Shown here piece after piece: positions 9,188 through 19,925 of a DNA stretch of 64,000 bases. Made by a program: the position numbers and the translations under genes. Within the stretch, counting starts at the first letter, position 1; each line of letters begins with the position of its first letter. The DNA is from Paracoccus marcusii (GTDB taxonomy: Bacteria; Pseudomonadota; Alphaproteobacteria; Rhodobacterales; Rhodobacteraceae), in the NCBI RefSeq assembly GCF_028621715.1, contig NZ_CP117466.1:1498501-1562500 (forward strand), read 5' to 3'. Under the pieces are notes generated by a model. The model was not told where the DNA came from, searched no databases, and worked only from the letters and a program-made list of their open reading frames with translations.

Positions 9188-10471
9188 TCAGTAGTTCGAC
9201 TGGACCTGGACGCAGCTGTCCGTTTCCGTGTTGAACATGCCGCAGTCCTTGCCCGGCCAGTCGGCGTCCAGCACAGCCGATTCCGGCAGGAAGTCGGTCC
9301 AGGCATCGCCCGGCACGGGGTCGGTCTGGCTGACGATGTCGAACTGGCCGTCCTCGCGGATCTCTCCGATCAGGACGGGCTTGGTGATGTGGTGGTTGGG
9401 CAGGACGGTGGCCGTGCCGCCGGTCAGGTTCGGCACCTCGACGCCGACGATCGCGTCAAGAACCGGGTCCACGTCGGTGGTGCCCGCAGCCTCGACCGCC
9501 GCGACCCAGGCGTTGAAGCCGATGACGGTGGCCTCCATCGGGTCGTTGGTCACGCGGTCCGCATCGCCGGTGAAGGCCTTCCACTCCTCGATGAAGGCGG
9601 TGTTCGCGTCCGATTCGGCGGTCTGGAAATAGTTCCAGGCCGCCAGGTGGCCGACCAGGTTGGCGGTATCCAGGCCCGACAGCTCCTCCTCGCCCACGGA
9701 AAACGCCATGACCGGGATGTCGTCCGCCGACACGCCCGCCGCGGCCAGCTCCTTGTAGAAGCCAACGTTCGCGTCGCCGTTGATGGTGGACACGACGCCG
9801 ACCTTCTTGCCGCCCGCGCCAAGCGCCACGACATCGGCCACGATCTTGGACCAGTCGGAATGCCCGAAGGGGGTGTAGTTGACGAAGATGTCCTCGGGTG
9901 CGGTGCCGTTGTCCTTCAGATAGGCGTCCAGGATGTTGTTCGTGGTGCGCGGATAGACATAGTCGGTGCCGAGCAGAGCCCAGCTTTCCACGCCCAGCTC
10001 GTCGCGCATGTAATCGACGGCGGGGATCGCCTGCTGGTTCGGGGCGGCGCCGGTATAGATGACGTTCTTGGACGATTCCTCGCCCTCGTACTGGACAGGA
10101 TAGAACAGAAGGCCGTTCAGCTCCTCGATCACCGGCAGGACCGACTTGCGGCTGACCGAGGTCCAGCAGCCGAAGATCGCGTCCACGTCGCTGACGGTCA
10201 GCAGCTCGCGCGCCTTTTCCGCGAACAGCGGCCAGTCGGATGCCGGATCGACGACCACCGCCTCCAGCGGGCGGCCCAGCACGCCGCCCTTGGCGTTCTG
10301 CTGTTCGACCAGCATCAGGACGGTGTCCTTCAGCGTGGTCTCCGAGATCGCCATGGTGCCCGACAGCGAATGCAGCACGCCGATCTTGATCGGCTCGCCC
10401 TCCTGGGCATGGGCGGCGTGGGCCAGCGTCAGGGCGCTGGTCAGCATCAGGATCTTGGTCAGCTTGGTCAT
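9188..10471 (-). CDS. urtA: Urea ABC transporter substrate-binding protein UrtA
   Basis: UrtA is the periplasmic urea receptor of the UrtABCDE importer. The 427-residue precursor starts MTKLTKILMLTSALTLAHAAHA, a clear signal peptide cleaved near residue 22. It continues with EPIKIGVLHSLSGTMAISET, the FmdD/AmiC-type start seen in urea and amide receptors. An earlier in-frame start 171 bases upstream was rejected because it would bury the signal peptide; the ATG at 10471 has a purine-rich AAAAGGG site before it. It is the first transporter gene, 192 bases after ureG, and the spacer could hold its own promoter, giving high receptor levels. Confidence 0.93.
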   Translation of the reverse strand: MTKLTKILMLTSALTLAHAAHAQEGEPIKIGVLHSLSGTMAISETTLKDTVLMLVEQQNAKGGVLGRPLEAVVVDPASDWPLFAEKARELLTVSDVDAIFGCWTSVSRKSVLPVIEELNGLLFYPVQYEGEESSKNVIYTGAAPNQQAIPAVDYMRDELGVESWALLGTDYVYPRTTNNILDAYLKDNGTAPEDIFVNYTPFGHSDWSKIVADVVALGAGGKKVGVVSTINGDANVGFYKELAAAGVSADDIPVMAFSVGEEELSGLDTANLVGHLAAWNYFQTAESDANTAFIEEWKAFTGDADRVTNDPMEATVIGFNAWVAAVEAAGTTDVDPVLDAIVGVEVPNLTGGTATVLPNHHITKPVLIGEIREDGQFDIVSQTDPVPGDAWTDFLPESAVLDADWPGKDCGMFNTETDSCVQVQSNY

Positions 10472-10663
10472 CGTTACCCTTTTCCCCCCGGCGCGTCGGC
10501 CGGTGTCCCTGTTGTCCTTGGGAAGGCGCGCGGCCTTCGCATGTGCAGAAAGAGGGGAAAATCGGGCAGTTGGACAGGATTTCAGCAGTCCCTGCGCGCC
10601 CCGCGCAGGCAGTGGCGCGGACTTCGGCAGTGGGCGGGGCAAATGCCCGCCCGCCGGGCAAAG
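10472..10663 (-). other. ureG-urtA spacer with two GC-rich stem-loops
   Basis: No gene is seen. One stem-loop has arms 10591-10598 and 10602-10609 (8 bp, perfect, 3-base loop). A second (10632-10652) has a single bulge. Neither is followed by a T run. They may mark a partial terminator or RNA processing point separating urease from transporter expression. No convincing sigma-54 or sigma-70 promoter could be picked out by eye. Confidence 0.4.
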
Positions 10664-11287
10664 TTACGCCGCGCGAGGCGTCAGGCCGCCCTGTTCGACT
10701 AGGAAATCGACGATCTGCTGCACGCCGCGGCCGTGACGCAGCTGGGCCATGACCACGGGACGGGGTCCCCGTGCCTCATGTGCATCCTTTTCCAGCAGTG
10801 CGGCATCGACGCCGACATGCGGGGCCAGGTCTGTCTTGTTCACCACCAAGAGGTCGGACCGCGCAAGGCCCGGGCCGCGCTTGCGGGGAATGTCCTGCCC
10901 CGCGGCCGTGTCGATCACATAGATCGTCAGGTCGGCCAGTTCCGGGCTAAAGGTCGCGGCCAGGTTGTCGCCACCCGATTCGATCAGGATCAGCTCCAGA
11001 TCCGGGAAGGCCGCGTTCAGATCGGCGATGGCGGCGAGGTTGATGCTGGCATCCTCGCGGATGGCGGTGTGGGGGCAGCCGCCGGTTTCCACGCCGCGGA
11101 TGCGTTCGACAGGCAGGACCTGGGCGCGCATCAGCGCCTCGGCATCCTCGCGGGTATAGATGTCGTTGGTGATCACCGCCATCGACAGGCGGGGGGCCAG
11201 CGCGCGGGCGATCTGTTCGGTCAGCGTCGTCTTGCCGGCGCCGACGGGACCGCCGATGCCGACGCGGAGAGGGCCGTTATGGCTCAT
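10664..11287 (-). CDS. ureG: Urease accessory GTPase UreG
   Basis: UreG is the GTPase that delivers nickel to apo-urease together with UreF and UreD. The 207-residue protein has the P-loop GGPVGAGKT at residues 12-20, the nickel-binding Cys-Pro-His at residues 71-73, the ESGGDN motif, and the NKTDLAP guanine-specificity motif. Its ATG overlaps the ureF stop as ATGA. It closes the urease half of the cluster, followed by the 192-base spacer and urtA. Confidence 0.96.
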   Translation of the reverse strand: MSHNGPLRVGIGGPVGAGKTTLTEQIARALAPRLSMAVITNDIYTREDAEALMRAQVLPVERIRGVETGGCPHTAIREDASINLAAIADLNAAFPDLELILIESGGDNLAATFSPELADLTIYVIDTAAGQDIPRKRGPGLARSDLLVVNKTDLAPHVGVDAALLEKDAHEARGPRPVVMAQLRHGRGVQQIVDFLVEQGGLTPRAA

Positions 11288-11925
11288 GAGCGGAAGATCC
11301 TTGTGGTCATGGTTTCGTGGGCCATCGCGGCGATGTCGGCGCCCCAGGTGGCGCTGGTCAGATCGTCGGGCGTGGCCGTGACGGCGCAGGCGGCGCGGAC
11401 CAGAATGCGCGGCTGCAGCGCGGCCAGCATCCGCTGTCCCTCGACCGGGCCCAGGGGCAGGAACCGCACCGCCGCGCTGATCAGCGCCGCCGCCTGTGCC
11501 TGCAGGAAGGCCGCGATGATCTCTGCCGGAGGCAGGGGCAGGGCGGCGCAGGCGCGGCCCATGGCGACGGGCAGGGCCACGGGCGGCTGCGGCGACCCGG
11601 TCAGCGCGGCCATGTTGGCGGCGAAGGCCGCGCCCTGCTCAGTGGTCTCGGCCAGGCGCTGGCTGCTCATGCAGGCCGCGCGGGCCAGGTCGTCCAGGTC
11701 GGCATGGTCGGCATCGGGACGCAGGGCCAGCGACAGCAGCACCGCATCGGACCAGCCCGCGCCGTGATCCAGCCAGTCGGCCAGCCATTGCGGCAGTGTC
11801 GCGCGCGTCACCCAAGCCTCGTCCATTGCGTATTCCAAGCCCTGCGACCAGGCAAAGCCGCCCACCGGAAAGGCGGGCGACAGCAGTTGCGACAGCTGCA
11901 GGCGGGCGGCCTCAGGCGTGGTCAT
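11284..11925 (-). CDS. ureF: Urease accessory protein UreF
   Basis: UreF is the all-helical protein that bridges UreD and UreG in the urease activation complex and gates GTP hydrolysis. The chosen start gives 213 residues beginning [20 protein letters not shown], with the conserved [15 protein letters not shown] block near the N terminus. The frame remains open upstream to 12054, but that extension is the reading of the ureE histidine codons in another phase. The start lies inside the 3' end of ureE (14-base overlap), and the stop overlaps ureG by four bases. Confidence 0.93.
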   Translation of the reverse strand: MTTPEAARLQLSQLLSPAFPVGGFAWSQGLEYAMDEAWVTRATLPQWLADWLDHGAGWSDAVLLSLALRPDADHADLDDLARAACMSSQRLAETTEQGAAFAANMAALTGSPQPPVALPVAMGRACAALPLPPAEIIAAFLQAQAAALISAAVRFLPLGPVEGQRMLAALQPRILVRAACAVTATPDDLTSATWGADIAAMAHETMTTRIFRS

Positions 11926-12457
11926 GCGCGTGGCTGTGGCTTTCGGCATGAGCATGGCTGTGGCTTTCCGCGTGGGAATGCGTGTGTTCGCCCGCGCCAT
12001 GGGGGTGGTTCGTTGCGGGGCCGTGGTCATGGCCGAAGGTGCGGCCGTGGCCATAGGCGCCGCCTTCGGGACGGAAGGGCATGTCCTTGCGGCACATGTC
12101 CGCGCCCAGCTGCTTCAGCATCGCCTCCAGCACGTGATCCTGGCGGATGACCAGGCGGTCGGCCTCGATCCGGCAGGGGGTGTGGCGGTTGCCGATGTGC
12201 CAGGCCAGCCGGGGCAGGTTGCCGCGGATGACCAGCACCGGTTCCGGCGCCGCGCGCACGACGACTTGGCGGCCATCGGACAGCTCGAACGCGTCGCCGT
12301 CGTCCAGGCTGGTGACCTCGGGCAGGTCGACCATGAAGTCGCCCCCCTCGCAGGACAGGCGCTTGCGGCGCAGCAGGCGGCCTTCATAGTCCAGGCTGAC
12401 CTCGGCGTCGAAGGGCGCGGGGGCGTTGCGGATGATGGAATGTGCGGTTGCGATCAT
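11912..12457 (-). CDS. ureE: Urease nickel metallochaperone UreE with histidine-rich tail
   Basis: UreE is the dimeric metallochaperone that hands nickel to UreG. The 181-residue protein has the peptide-binding-like N-terminal domain (1-75) and the metal-binding domain with LAWHIGNRHTP, which holds the conserved interface histidine. The C-terminal 45 residues contain about 15 histidines, with near-duplicate HAESHSHA units ending in HAHDHA. Such tails bind several extra nickel ions in known UreE proteins. The tail codons overlap the start of ureF by 14 bases. It sits 16 bases downstream of ureC. Confidence 0.95.
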   Translation of the reverse strand: MIATAHSIIRNAPAPFDAEVSLDYEGRLLRRKRLSCEGGDFMVDLPEVTSLDDGDAFELSDGRQVVVRAAPEPVLVIRGNLPRLAWHIGNRHTPCRIEADRLVIRQDHVLEAMLKQLGADMCRKDMPFRPEGGAYGHGRTFGHDHGPATNHPHGAGEHTHSHAESHSHAHAESHSHAHDHA

Positions 12458-12473
12458 GGTGGGGTCCTCCCTC

Positions 12474-14155
<1,682 letters not shown>

Positions 14156-14159
<4 letters not shown>

Positions 14160-14461
14160 AGCGCACCCCCGATCTGGCCGCGAAAGCCGTGGACGATGCG
14201 GTCGCCCGCATAGCCCACCAACGTGACCTGACGCGACTGGCCCGGCTCGAACCGAACGGCGGTGCCTGCGGGGATGGCCAGGCGCATGCCGCGCGCCGCC
14301 GCGCGGTCGAAGTCCAGCGCGGCGTTGGTTTCCGCGAAATGGTAATGGCTGCCGACCTGGATGGGCCGGTCGCCGGTATTGGCGATCATCAGCGTGATCG
14401 TCGCGCGTCCGTCGTTCAGCGCGATGGTGCCCTCGGCGGGCAGGATCTCACCCGGAATCAT
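14156..14461 (-). CDS. ureB: Urease beta subunit
   Basis: This is a structural subunit of the (alpha-beta-gamma)3 urease. The 101-residue protein begins [19 protein letters not shown] and contains [17 protein letters not shown] and [13 protein letters not shown], hallmarks of the family. It is a separate gene, as in most bacteria (not fused to ureA). It begins one base after the ureJ stop and overlaps ureC by four bases. Confidence 0.97.
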
Positions 14462-14462
14462 G

Positions 14463-15032
14463 TCACGCCACCGTCAGCGCCAGGCCCGCCAGCGCGGTGC
14501 CGCCGCCTAACACGCGCAGCTCCAGCCCCCGCGACAGCAGGCGGCCAAAGGCGATGCCGCCTAGATGCAGCGCCATGGTCGCCAGCGCGAAGCCCGCCGC
14601 ATAGAGGGCCAGTCCGGTCGCCGGACCCTCGGCCCCATGCGCCCAGCCATGCGCCGCGCCGAACACCGCGACCATCGGCACCAGCGCCGCCATCGGCAGG
14701 CGCGCGGCCATCGCGACCAGCACGCCCAGGATCACGACCGAGGCCAGGATCATCGGCTCGACCACTGGCAAGCCCATGCCGCCCGCGCCCATCGCGCCCC
14801 CGGCCAGCATCGCGCCCACGAAGGTCACGGGCAGCGACCAGACTGCGCGCCCGCCCAGCTGCGCCGCCAGCAGGCCAAGCGCCACCATCGCCAGCAGGTG
14901 ATCGGCCCCGCCGACGGGGTGGACCAGCCCGTGCATGAACTGCGCCTCATCGTGGACATGGCCGGGATGGGCCAGCGCGGCCGAGGGCAGCAGGGTGGCG
15001 GCAAGTGTCAGGCGTTTCATCAGGGCGTTCAT
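14463..15032 (-). CDS. ureJ: HupE/UreJ family nickel permease
   Basis: This is a small inner-membrane protein thought to import nickel for urease. The 189-residue protein has a signal-like N terminus ending in [11 protein letters not shown] and the family motif HPxxGxDH at residues 38-45 (HPVGGADH). Five or six hydrophobic segments follow to the end. The upstream ATG (15032) overlaps the ureA stop by four bases; a second methionine at 15020 is an alternative start. It is inserted between ureA and ureB, and the coupling on both sides supports co-expression with urease. Confidence 0.88.
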   Translation of the reverse strand: MNALMKRLTLAATLLPSAALAHPGHVHDEAQFMHGLVHPVGGADHLLAMVALGLLAAQLGGRAVWSLPVTFVGAMLAGGAMGAGGMGLPVVEPMILASVVILGVLVAMAARLPMAALVPMVAVFGAAHGWAHGAEGPATGLALYAAGFALATMALHLGGIAFGRLLSRGLELRVLGGGTALAGLALTVA

Positions 15033-15343
15033 TCTGCGGCCTCGCGGATGGGGTGGTGGACGGTGACCAGCTTGGTCCCGTCGGGAAAGGTCGCCTCGAC
15101 CTGGACGGATTCGATCATGGCGGGGATGCCGGGCATGCACTGATCGGCGGTGATCACATGTGCGCCCGCCTGCATCAGGTCGGCGACCGTGCGGCCGTCG
15201 CGCGCGCCCTCGACCACGAAATCGGTGATCAGCGCGATCGCCTCGGGGTGGTTCAGCTTGACGCCGCGCGACAGGCGGCCGCGCGCCACCATGGCGGCCA
15301 CCGAGACCAGCAGTTTCTCGCGTTCGCGGGGGGAAAGGTTCAT
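15029..15343 (-). CDS. ureA: Urease gamma subunit
   Basis: This is the small structural subunit of urease. The 104-residue protein begins [20 protein letters not shown] and contains [11 protein letters not shown], the DGRTVADLM stretch and [20 protein letters not shown], all typical of UreA. It starts two bases after the ureD stop and overlaps ureJ by four bases. Confidence 0.97.
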   Translation of the reverse strand: MNLSPREREKLLVSVAAMVARGRLSRGVKLNHPEAIALITDFVVEGARDGRTVADLMQAGAHVITADQCMPGIPAMIESVQVEATFPDGTKLVTVHHPIREAAE

Positions 15344-15345
15344 CG

Positions 15346-16161
15346 TCAGACCTGCCAGATGCGGGGAAGGGGATCGGGGCGCAGGACGCGCAGCACTCGG
15401 TTGATCTGCCGCCGCAGGGGCCAGCCATCGGCGGCCAGCAGGCGGATGACCAGCCGGCCGGGGGGCGCGCTGGCGGCGGCGGTGACGCCCGGCTCGACCA
15501 GCGCGGCGCGGGCGGCGGCCAGCCGGTCGGGCGCGTCATCCGCGATCATCGCCAGCGTGGCCAGCGCCGGGGCACCCGCGGTCATGGCCGGGTTCGCCAG
15601 CCGCGCCAGCGCGTCGTCGTCCAGCGACAGCGCATCGTGGTGGATCACGCGGCCCGCGCGACGCACCACGCGGCGGTCGCGCAGATGCAGCCGCGTCGGG
15701 CGTTCGCCCATGGCCAGGCGGCCCAGGACCAGCATCTCCAGCAGCAGGCAGCCCGCGCCGGGGGCCAGATCGACGGTCGTGTCCCGCTCCAGCCGAGCGT
15801 CGTCATAAAGGATCGTCTCCTGCGGCACCCAGTCCAGCCAGCCGCCGGCGCCGACCGTTATTGCGACCGAGGCCCGCGCAGGCGCGCCCGTCGCGCGATA
15901 GGCGCGTTCGGCGGTCTGGGTCGTGGCCAGGGCGCGCGTACCCGCCCGCAGGTCCACGCCAAAGGACAGCCCGTCGCCCGATGCCAACCCGCCCGCGGTG
16001 TTCAGGAACACGATCTCGGGCAGGCCCGCGGTCATGCGGGGCAGCATCGCCTTGGCCGACCCGCGCTGGGCCAGGTCGATCAGGCCGCGCGGCCCCATGA
16101 CCACATGCGCCGCCCCGTGGCTGCGCTGCATGCGGATGGATGGGGCACCGGTGTCGAACAT
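15346..16161 (-). CDS. ureD: Urease accessory protein UreD
   Basis: UreD (UreH) is the scaffold that binds apo-urease and channels nickel from the UreF-UreG complex. The chosen ATG gives 271 residues containing [44 protein letters not shown] and the [13 protein letters not shown] block, all conserved in UreD. The start is not certain: an in-frame GTG at 16200 has a better purine-rich upstream sequence and would add 13 residues. It is the first gene of the urease cluster, so the promoter is expected in 16162-16286 or upstream of olsB. Confidence 0.9.
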   Translation of the reverse strand: MFDTGAPSIRMQRSHGAAHVVMGPRGLIDLAQRGSAKAMLPRMTAGLPEIVFLNTAGGLASGDGLSFGVDLRAGTRALATTQTAERAYRATGAPARASVAITVGAGGWLDWVPQETILYDDARLERDTTVDLAPGAGCLLLEMLVLGRLAMGERPTRLHLRDRRVVRRAGRVIHHDALSLDDDALARLANPAMTAGAPALATLAMIADDAPDRLAAARAALVEPGVTAAASAPPGRLVIRLLAADGWPLRRQINRVLRVLRPDPLPRIWQV

Positions 16162-16286
16162 GGGGGCAAGGGGCGCCGGACATCGGGCAAGGTCAATCAC
16201 CGCCCCCGGCCATCCTGCACCCGCCAAGGGCAGATCGCCCGCATGTGCCCACGGTTTGGGCAGCGTGCCCGTTTTCGGGGCGGATG

Positions 16287-17051
16287 TCAGGCGGGCTGCT
16301 GGGCCAGCGCGTGCAGCAGGCGGCGGCGGGCGGGAGGGATGGCGCGGATCTCGACCCCGGTGAAGACATGCATGGTCATCAGCACCGGATCGACGACGGC
16401 ATGGTCGCTGACCCAGCCCCCCATTGCCAGATAGCTGCGCAGCAAGGGCGGCATCGTCTCTGCCGCGCGGCGGGGGTCGGGCTGGCGCAGGCGCAGGGCG
16501 CGGGCAAAGCGGAACACGGTCGGCGCCTTGACGCGCGGCCACCAGCGGCGTGGCGCCAGGTGGCGGTCCTTGAGCATGGCAAAGGCCTCGGCATGGGTCT
16601 CGGGGTCGAGGCCGCTGAAGCTGGAACAGCCGAACAGCATCTCGACCCCGGTCTCCTCGATGAAACGGGTCAGCGCGCCCCAGGCCAGGCGGATCACGTC
16701 CGGGTCGTGGCAGTCGGGATGCAGGCAGAACCGCCCCATCTCGACCATCGGACCGTCGAATCGGCCAAGCGCGGCCAGATCGTAGAACTGCGCCGAATAG
16801 CTGCGCGCGATCTGGGAACCGTCGGCCAGTGGCAGAAATCGGAAGCTGCAGACCAGCCGGTCGTCCCGCAGGTCGTGGATCAGCATGTGGCGGCAGTCGT
16901 CGTCCAGATGGTCCGCGTCCAGTGACTGTCCGTCGTCGGACCGGCCCGTGCGCGCAACGAAGGCCAACCAGCGCAGCCGCTGTGATTCGCGCAGATCGCC
17001 CGGCGTTTCGGCCAGGCGGGCACGATAGCGGCCCTTGCAGAACGGTTGCAT
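16287..17051 (-). CDS. olsB: OlsB-like L-ornithine N-acyltransferase
   Basis: OlsB transfers a 3-hydroxyacyl group from acyl carrier protein to ornithine, the first step of ornithine lipid synthesis at the inner membrane. The 254-residue product shows the family blocks GRYRARLAETPGDLRESQRLRW, CRHMLIHD, VCSFRFLPL and EMGRFCLHPD of the GNAT-like hemolysin/OlsB group. The ATG at 17051 follows a GGGGG stretch; an in-frame ATG at 17084 has no ribosome site. The olsA acyltransferase partner is not adjacent, so the exact substrate is inferred from the family only. Confidence 0.8.
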   Translation of the reverse strand: MQPFCKGRYRARLAETPGDLRESQRLRWLAFVARTGRSDDGQSLDADHLDDDCRHMLIHDLRDDRLVCSFRFLPLADGSQIARSYSAQFYDLAALGRFDGPMVEMGRFCLHPDCHDPDVIRLAWGALTRFIEETGVEMLFGCSSFSGLDPETHAEAFAMLKDRHLAPRRWWPRVKAPTVFRFARALRLRQPDPRRAAETMPPLLRSYLAMGGWVSDHAVVDPVLMTMHVFTGVEIRAIPPARRRLLHALAQQPA

Positions 17052-17144
17052 CGCGCGACCCCCGGTCAATGTCACCCGCAGCATAGGCCGATCATGTGTC
17101 GAAATCACGACCGGGCGTGCATCCGCGCACGTAAAAGTTGCATG

Positions 17145-17167
17145 CCCTGCCGCGCGATGCGGCAGGG
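17145..17167 (-). terminator. Terminator after the AI-2E permease
   Basis: A perfect 9-bp GC-rich stem (17145-17153 with 17159-17167, 5-base loop) lies just past the permease stop. On the minus strand it is followed within eight bases by CTTTT. Confidence 0.6.
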
Positions 17168-17169
17168 GT

Positions 17170-18249
17170 TCAGTCCATGCGGTCGCCCAGGACGTCCTCG
17201 ACATAGATGCGGCGGACAAGATGCATGACCACGATCAGCAGCGGCGTGGCCAGGATCACCGCAACCAGCCCGAACAGCGCACCGACCGCGACGATGGCCA
17301 GCACGGTCAGGGCCGGGGGCAGCTGGACCGCGTATTTCTGGATCATCGGCATCAGCACCTCGCCCTCGAAGACCTGGATGACGGTGAACAGCAGCGCGAC
17401 GTAGATGGCCGTATCCAGCCCCTGCGGCGCCGCCACGACCACCGCGATCGCGCCCGAGAAGAACGGCCCGATGATCGGCACGATGTTGGTCAGGCCCGCG
17501 ATCACCGCCAGGATGAAGGCCAGCGGCACGTCCAGCAGGTAAAGACCGATCCCGGCCAGCACCGCGACGATGCCCATGTCCAGCGCCTGACCCGCCATCC
17601 AGCGGCCCAGCTGTTCGCCCAGCTCGTCCATGATCTGCGCCGCCCGCGCGCGGCGGGGCAGGGACACCAGGCGCAGGGCGCCGCCGCGATACAGGTCCGC
17701 CTCCATCGCGATGTAGAGCGACAGGATCAGCAGCAGGAAGGCCGAGGACAGGCTGCCCAGGACCGAATTCAGGCCGCCCAGGACCATGCCGAACACGTCG
17801 GGCAGGCGCTGCGCCAGCTGCATGGCGTTGTCCTCTCCGGCGGCAGCCTCTCCGCGCTGGATCACCGTGTCGGCGACGGGCCACGATGACGCCCAGTCCT
17901 GGATGGCCTGCCACGAGCCGGGCAGGGCATCGGCCAGCTGACCGAACTGGTCCCCGACGGACGGTCCGGCCAGCCGCACCAGCAGGGCCAGCACCGCGAC
18001 CACCCCCAGCAGCACGACCAGCACGCCCAGCTTGACGTTCAGACCCAAAAGCCGGTTCAGCCCCCGTGCGCCGGCGCGCAGCGCGATGGCGATCAGGATC
18101 GCCGCAAAGGACATCAGCAGCAGGTTCGACCAGAACCAGGACGCCGCCAGCAGCACGGCCAGCGCCAGCGTGGCCACGATGGTGCCGGTGGTCAGGGATC
18201 GCCGGGCCGTCGGCGGGGCGGGCGCGGGGGCCGGGGAAAGCTGCGTCAT
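17170..18249 (-). CDS. AI-2E family transporter (PerM/YdiK type)
   Basis: This is an inner-membrane protein of the AI-2E family. Members export autoinducer-2 or act as sodium/proton antiporters, and the substrate cannot be told here. The 359-residue protein has paired N-terminal membrane segments near residues 20-55 and a third near 60-85. A soluble helical region lies around 95-190, then [15 protein letters not shown] and four to five more segments. The ATG at 18249 has AGGAG eight bases upstream; an earlier in-frame start lacks support. The gene is monocistronic and ends in a hairpin. Confidence 0.85.
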   Translation of the reverse strand: MTQLSPAPAPAPPTARRSLTTGTIVATLALAVLLAASWFWSNLLLMSFAAILIAIALRAGARGLNRLLGLNVKLGVLVVLLGVVAVLALLVRLAGPSVGDQFGQLADALPGSWQAIQDWASSWPVADTVIQRGEAAAGEDNAMQLAQRLPDVFGMVLGGLNSVLGSLSSAFLLLILSLYIAMEADLYRGGALRLVSLPRRARAAQIMDELGEQLGRWMAGQALDMGIVAVLAGIGLYLLDVPLAFILAVIAGLTNIVPIIGPFFSGAIAVVVAAPQGLDTAIYVALLFTVIQVFEGEVLMPMIQKYAVQLPPALTVLAIVAVGALFGLVAVILATPLLIVVMHLVRRIYVEDVLGDRMD

Positions 18250-18402
18250 GGGGTCTCCTGCAGGGTGCACGGGGACAAGGCGCCGATGCCGCCGGGGGTT
18301 CCGCCCTGCGCGCGCGCCTTGCCGGGGGCGGACAAGCCTGCTAACCGGGCGCGGATTTCCTTTCATGCGGGCCCGGCCCGCGCATCAGACAAGGTGAAGA
18401 CC

Positions 18403-18825
18403 ATGGCCATCGAACGCACCCTCTCGATCATCAAGCCCGACGCGACCCGCCGCAACCTGACCGGCAAGATCGCCGCCAAGTTCGAGGAGGCCGGCCTGCG
18501 CATCGTCGCGTCCAAGCGCATCCACCTGTCGCCCGCCCAGGCCGGCAAGTTCTACGAGGTCCACAAGGACCGTCCCTTCTATGGCGAGCTGGTCGAGTTC
18601 ATGGCCTCCGAGCCGGTCGTCGTGCAGGTCCTGGAAGGCGAGAACGCCATTGCCAAGAACCGCGAAGTGATGGGCGCCACCAACCCGGCCAACGCCGACG
18701 AGGGCACCATCCGCAAGGAATTCGCGCTGTCCATGGGCGAGAACTCGGTCCACGGTTCGGACGCCGCCGACACCGCCAAGGAAGAGATCGCGTTCTTCTT
18801 CTCGGGCCTGGAACTGGTCGGCTGA
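18403..18825 (+). CDS. ndk: Nucleoside diphosphate kinase
   Basis: Ndk transfers the terminal phosphate of ATP to nucleoside diphosphates through a phosphohistidine. The 140-residue protein begins [18 protein letters not shown]. The catalytic His117 is in ENSVHGSDA, and Lys11 and the P-D-A-T-R stretch shape the nucleotide site. Longer in-frame upstream starts were rejected because the family starts at this methionine. The gene is single, followed by a strong terminator. Confidence 0.97.
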   Translation: MAIERTLSIIKPDATRRNLTGKIAAKFEEAGLRIVASKRIHLSPAQAGKFYEVHKDRPFYGELVEFMASEPVVVQVLEGENAIAKNREVMGATNPANADEGTIRKEFALSMGENSVHGSDAADTAKEEIAFFFSGLELVG

Positions 18826-18850
18826 TCGGGTCCACCGACCCTGACGTTTG

Positions 18851-18882
18851 AAAAGGGGCCCCCGGTGGCCCCTTTTTCTTTG
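18851..18882 (+). terminator. Rho-independent terminator of ndk
   Basis: A 10-bp stem (18851-18860 with 18867-18876), whose lower pairs are A-T and upper pairs G-C, is followed by a T-rich tract. This is a classical intrinsic terminator. Confidence 0.88.
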
Positions 18883-18935
18883 CGTCGCCAACGGCTATGC
18901 CCATCTGCAACGCAATGATCACAGGGGGGACCGCC

Positions 18936-19862
18936 ATGCGGGCATTCGTGTTTCCGGGGCAAGGCGCCCAGACCATCGGCATGGGCCGCGAACTGGCCGA
19001 GGCCTATCCGGCGGCGCGCGCCGTCTTCGACGAGGTGGACGAGGCCCTGGGCGAGAGCCTGTCCGCGCTGATCTGGGAGGGGGACGCCGACACCCTGACC
19101 CTGACGCAGAACGCCCAGCCCGCCCTGATGGCCACGTCGATCGCGGCGTTCCGCGCGATGGAGGCCGAGGGCCTGACCATCGCGAATGCCGATTTCGTCG
19201 CGGGCCATTCACTGGGCGAGTATTCGGCGCTGTGCGCGGCCGGATCGCTGACGCTGGCCGACACCGCGCATCTGCTGCGCCTGCGCGGTCAGGCCATGCA
19301 GGAGGCCGTGCCGGTGGGCGTCGGCGCGATGGCCGCGATCCTGGGCCTGGACTTCGAGACCGTCGACCGCATCTGCCGCGAGATCGGGGGCGACGAGGTC
19401 GTGCAGGCCGCCAATGACAACGACCCTGCGCAGGTCGTGATCTCGGGGCACAAGGGGGCGGTCGAGGCCGCGGCCGAGGCGATGAAGGCTGCGGGCGCCA
19501 AGCGGGCGCTGATGCTGCCGGTGTCGGCGCCGTTCCATTCGGTGCTGATGCAGCCCGCCGCGGCGGTCATGGCCGATGCGCTGGCGGGCGTGGACATCCA
19601 GCCCCCCGCCGTGCCGTTGATCGCCAACGTGCGCGCCGAGGCCGTGACCGAGCCCGGCGCCATCCGCCGCCTGCTGGTCGAGCAGGTGACCGGGACCGTG
19701 CGCTGGCGCGAGTCGATCGCCACGATGGCCGAGGGCGGCGTCACCGAGTTCTGGGAGATCGGCGCGGGCAAGGCCCTGTCGGGAATGATCAAGCGGATCG
19801 CCAAGGACGTGACGGTGCGCAACGTGGGCACTCCTGCCGATGTGGCGGCGCTGAAGGGCTGA
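18936..19862 (+). CDS. fabD: Malonyl-CoA:ACP transacylase
   Basis: FabD loads malonate onto acyl carrier protein for fatty acid elongation. The 308-residue protein starts MRAFVFPGQGAQTIGMG. The catalytic serine is Ser92 in GHSLGEYSAL, the active-site His is in SAPFHSVLM, and the conserved Gln lies in the GQGAQ loop. The ATG at 18936 follows a GGGGGGA ribosome site; in-frame methionines upstream are not supported. It is followed by fabG and acpP in the same direction, an ordinary fab cluster without fabF in this window. Confidence 0.97.
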   Translation: MRAFVFPGQGAQTIGMGRELAEAYPAARAVFDEVDEALGESLSALIWEGDADTLTLTQNAQPALMATSIAAFRAMEAEGLTIANADFVAGHSLGEYSALCAAGSLTLADTAHLLRLRGQAMQEAVPVGVGAMAAILGLDFETVDRICREIGGDEVVQAANDNDPAQVVISGHKGAVEAAAEAMKAAGAKRALMLPVSAPFHSVLMQPAAAVMADALAGVDIQPPAVPLIANVRAEAVTEPGAIRRLLVEQVTGTVRWRESIATMAEGGVTEFWEIGAGKALSGMIKRIAKDVTVRNVGTPADVAALKG

Positions 19863-19900
19863 CCGGCGGACCGGGGCGCCGCCCCGGACCCCGGGGGTAT

Positions 19901-19917
19901 TTGGACAAAGAAGAAGA
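19901..19917 (+). repeat. Short repeated motif upstream of fabG (copy 1)
   Basis: The motif TTGGACAAAGAAGAAGA follows a GC-rich inverted repeat and ends nine bases before the fabG ATG. A second copy of its first 14 bases stands in the same orientation just upstream of recJ (47515-47528). The purine-rich end could also serve as the ribosome site. Confidence 0.6.
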
Positions 19918-19925
19918 GGCTTGGG

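Noticed and set aside
6173..10702. A 1,509-codon rightward open frame opposite urtC, urtB and urtA
   Set aside because: It is antisense to three recognisable transporter genes, is extremely rich in Arg, Gln, Gly and His, and shows no domain. Long antisense frames are expected at this G+C content.
11926..12054. An N-terminal extension of UreF by 43 residues
   Set aside because: The extension is the shifted-frame reading of the ureE histidine-rich codons. The conserved UreF sequence begins after the ATG at 11925.
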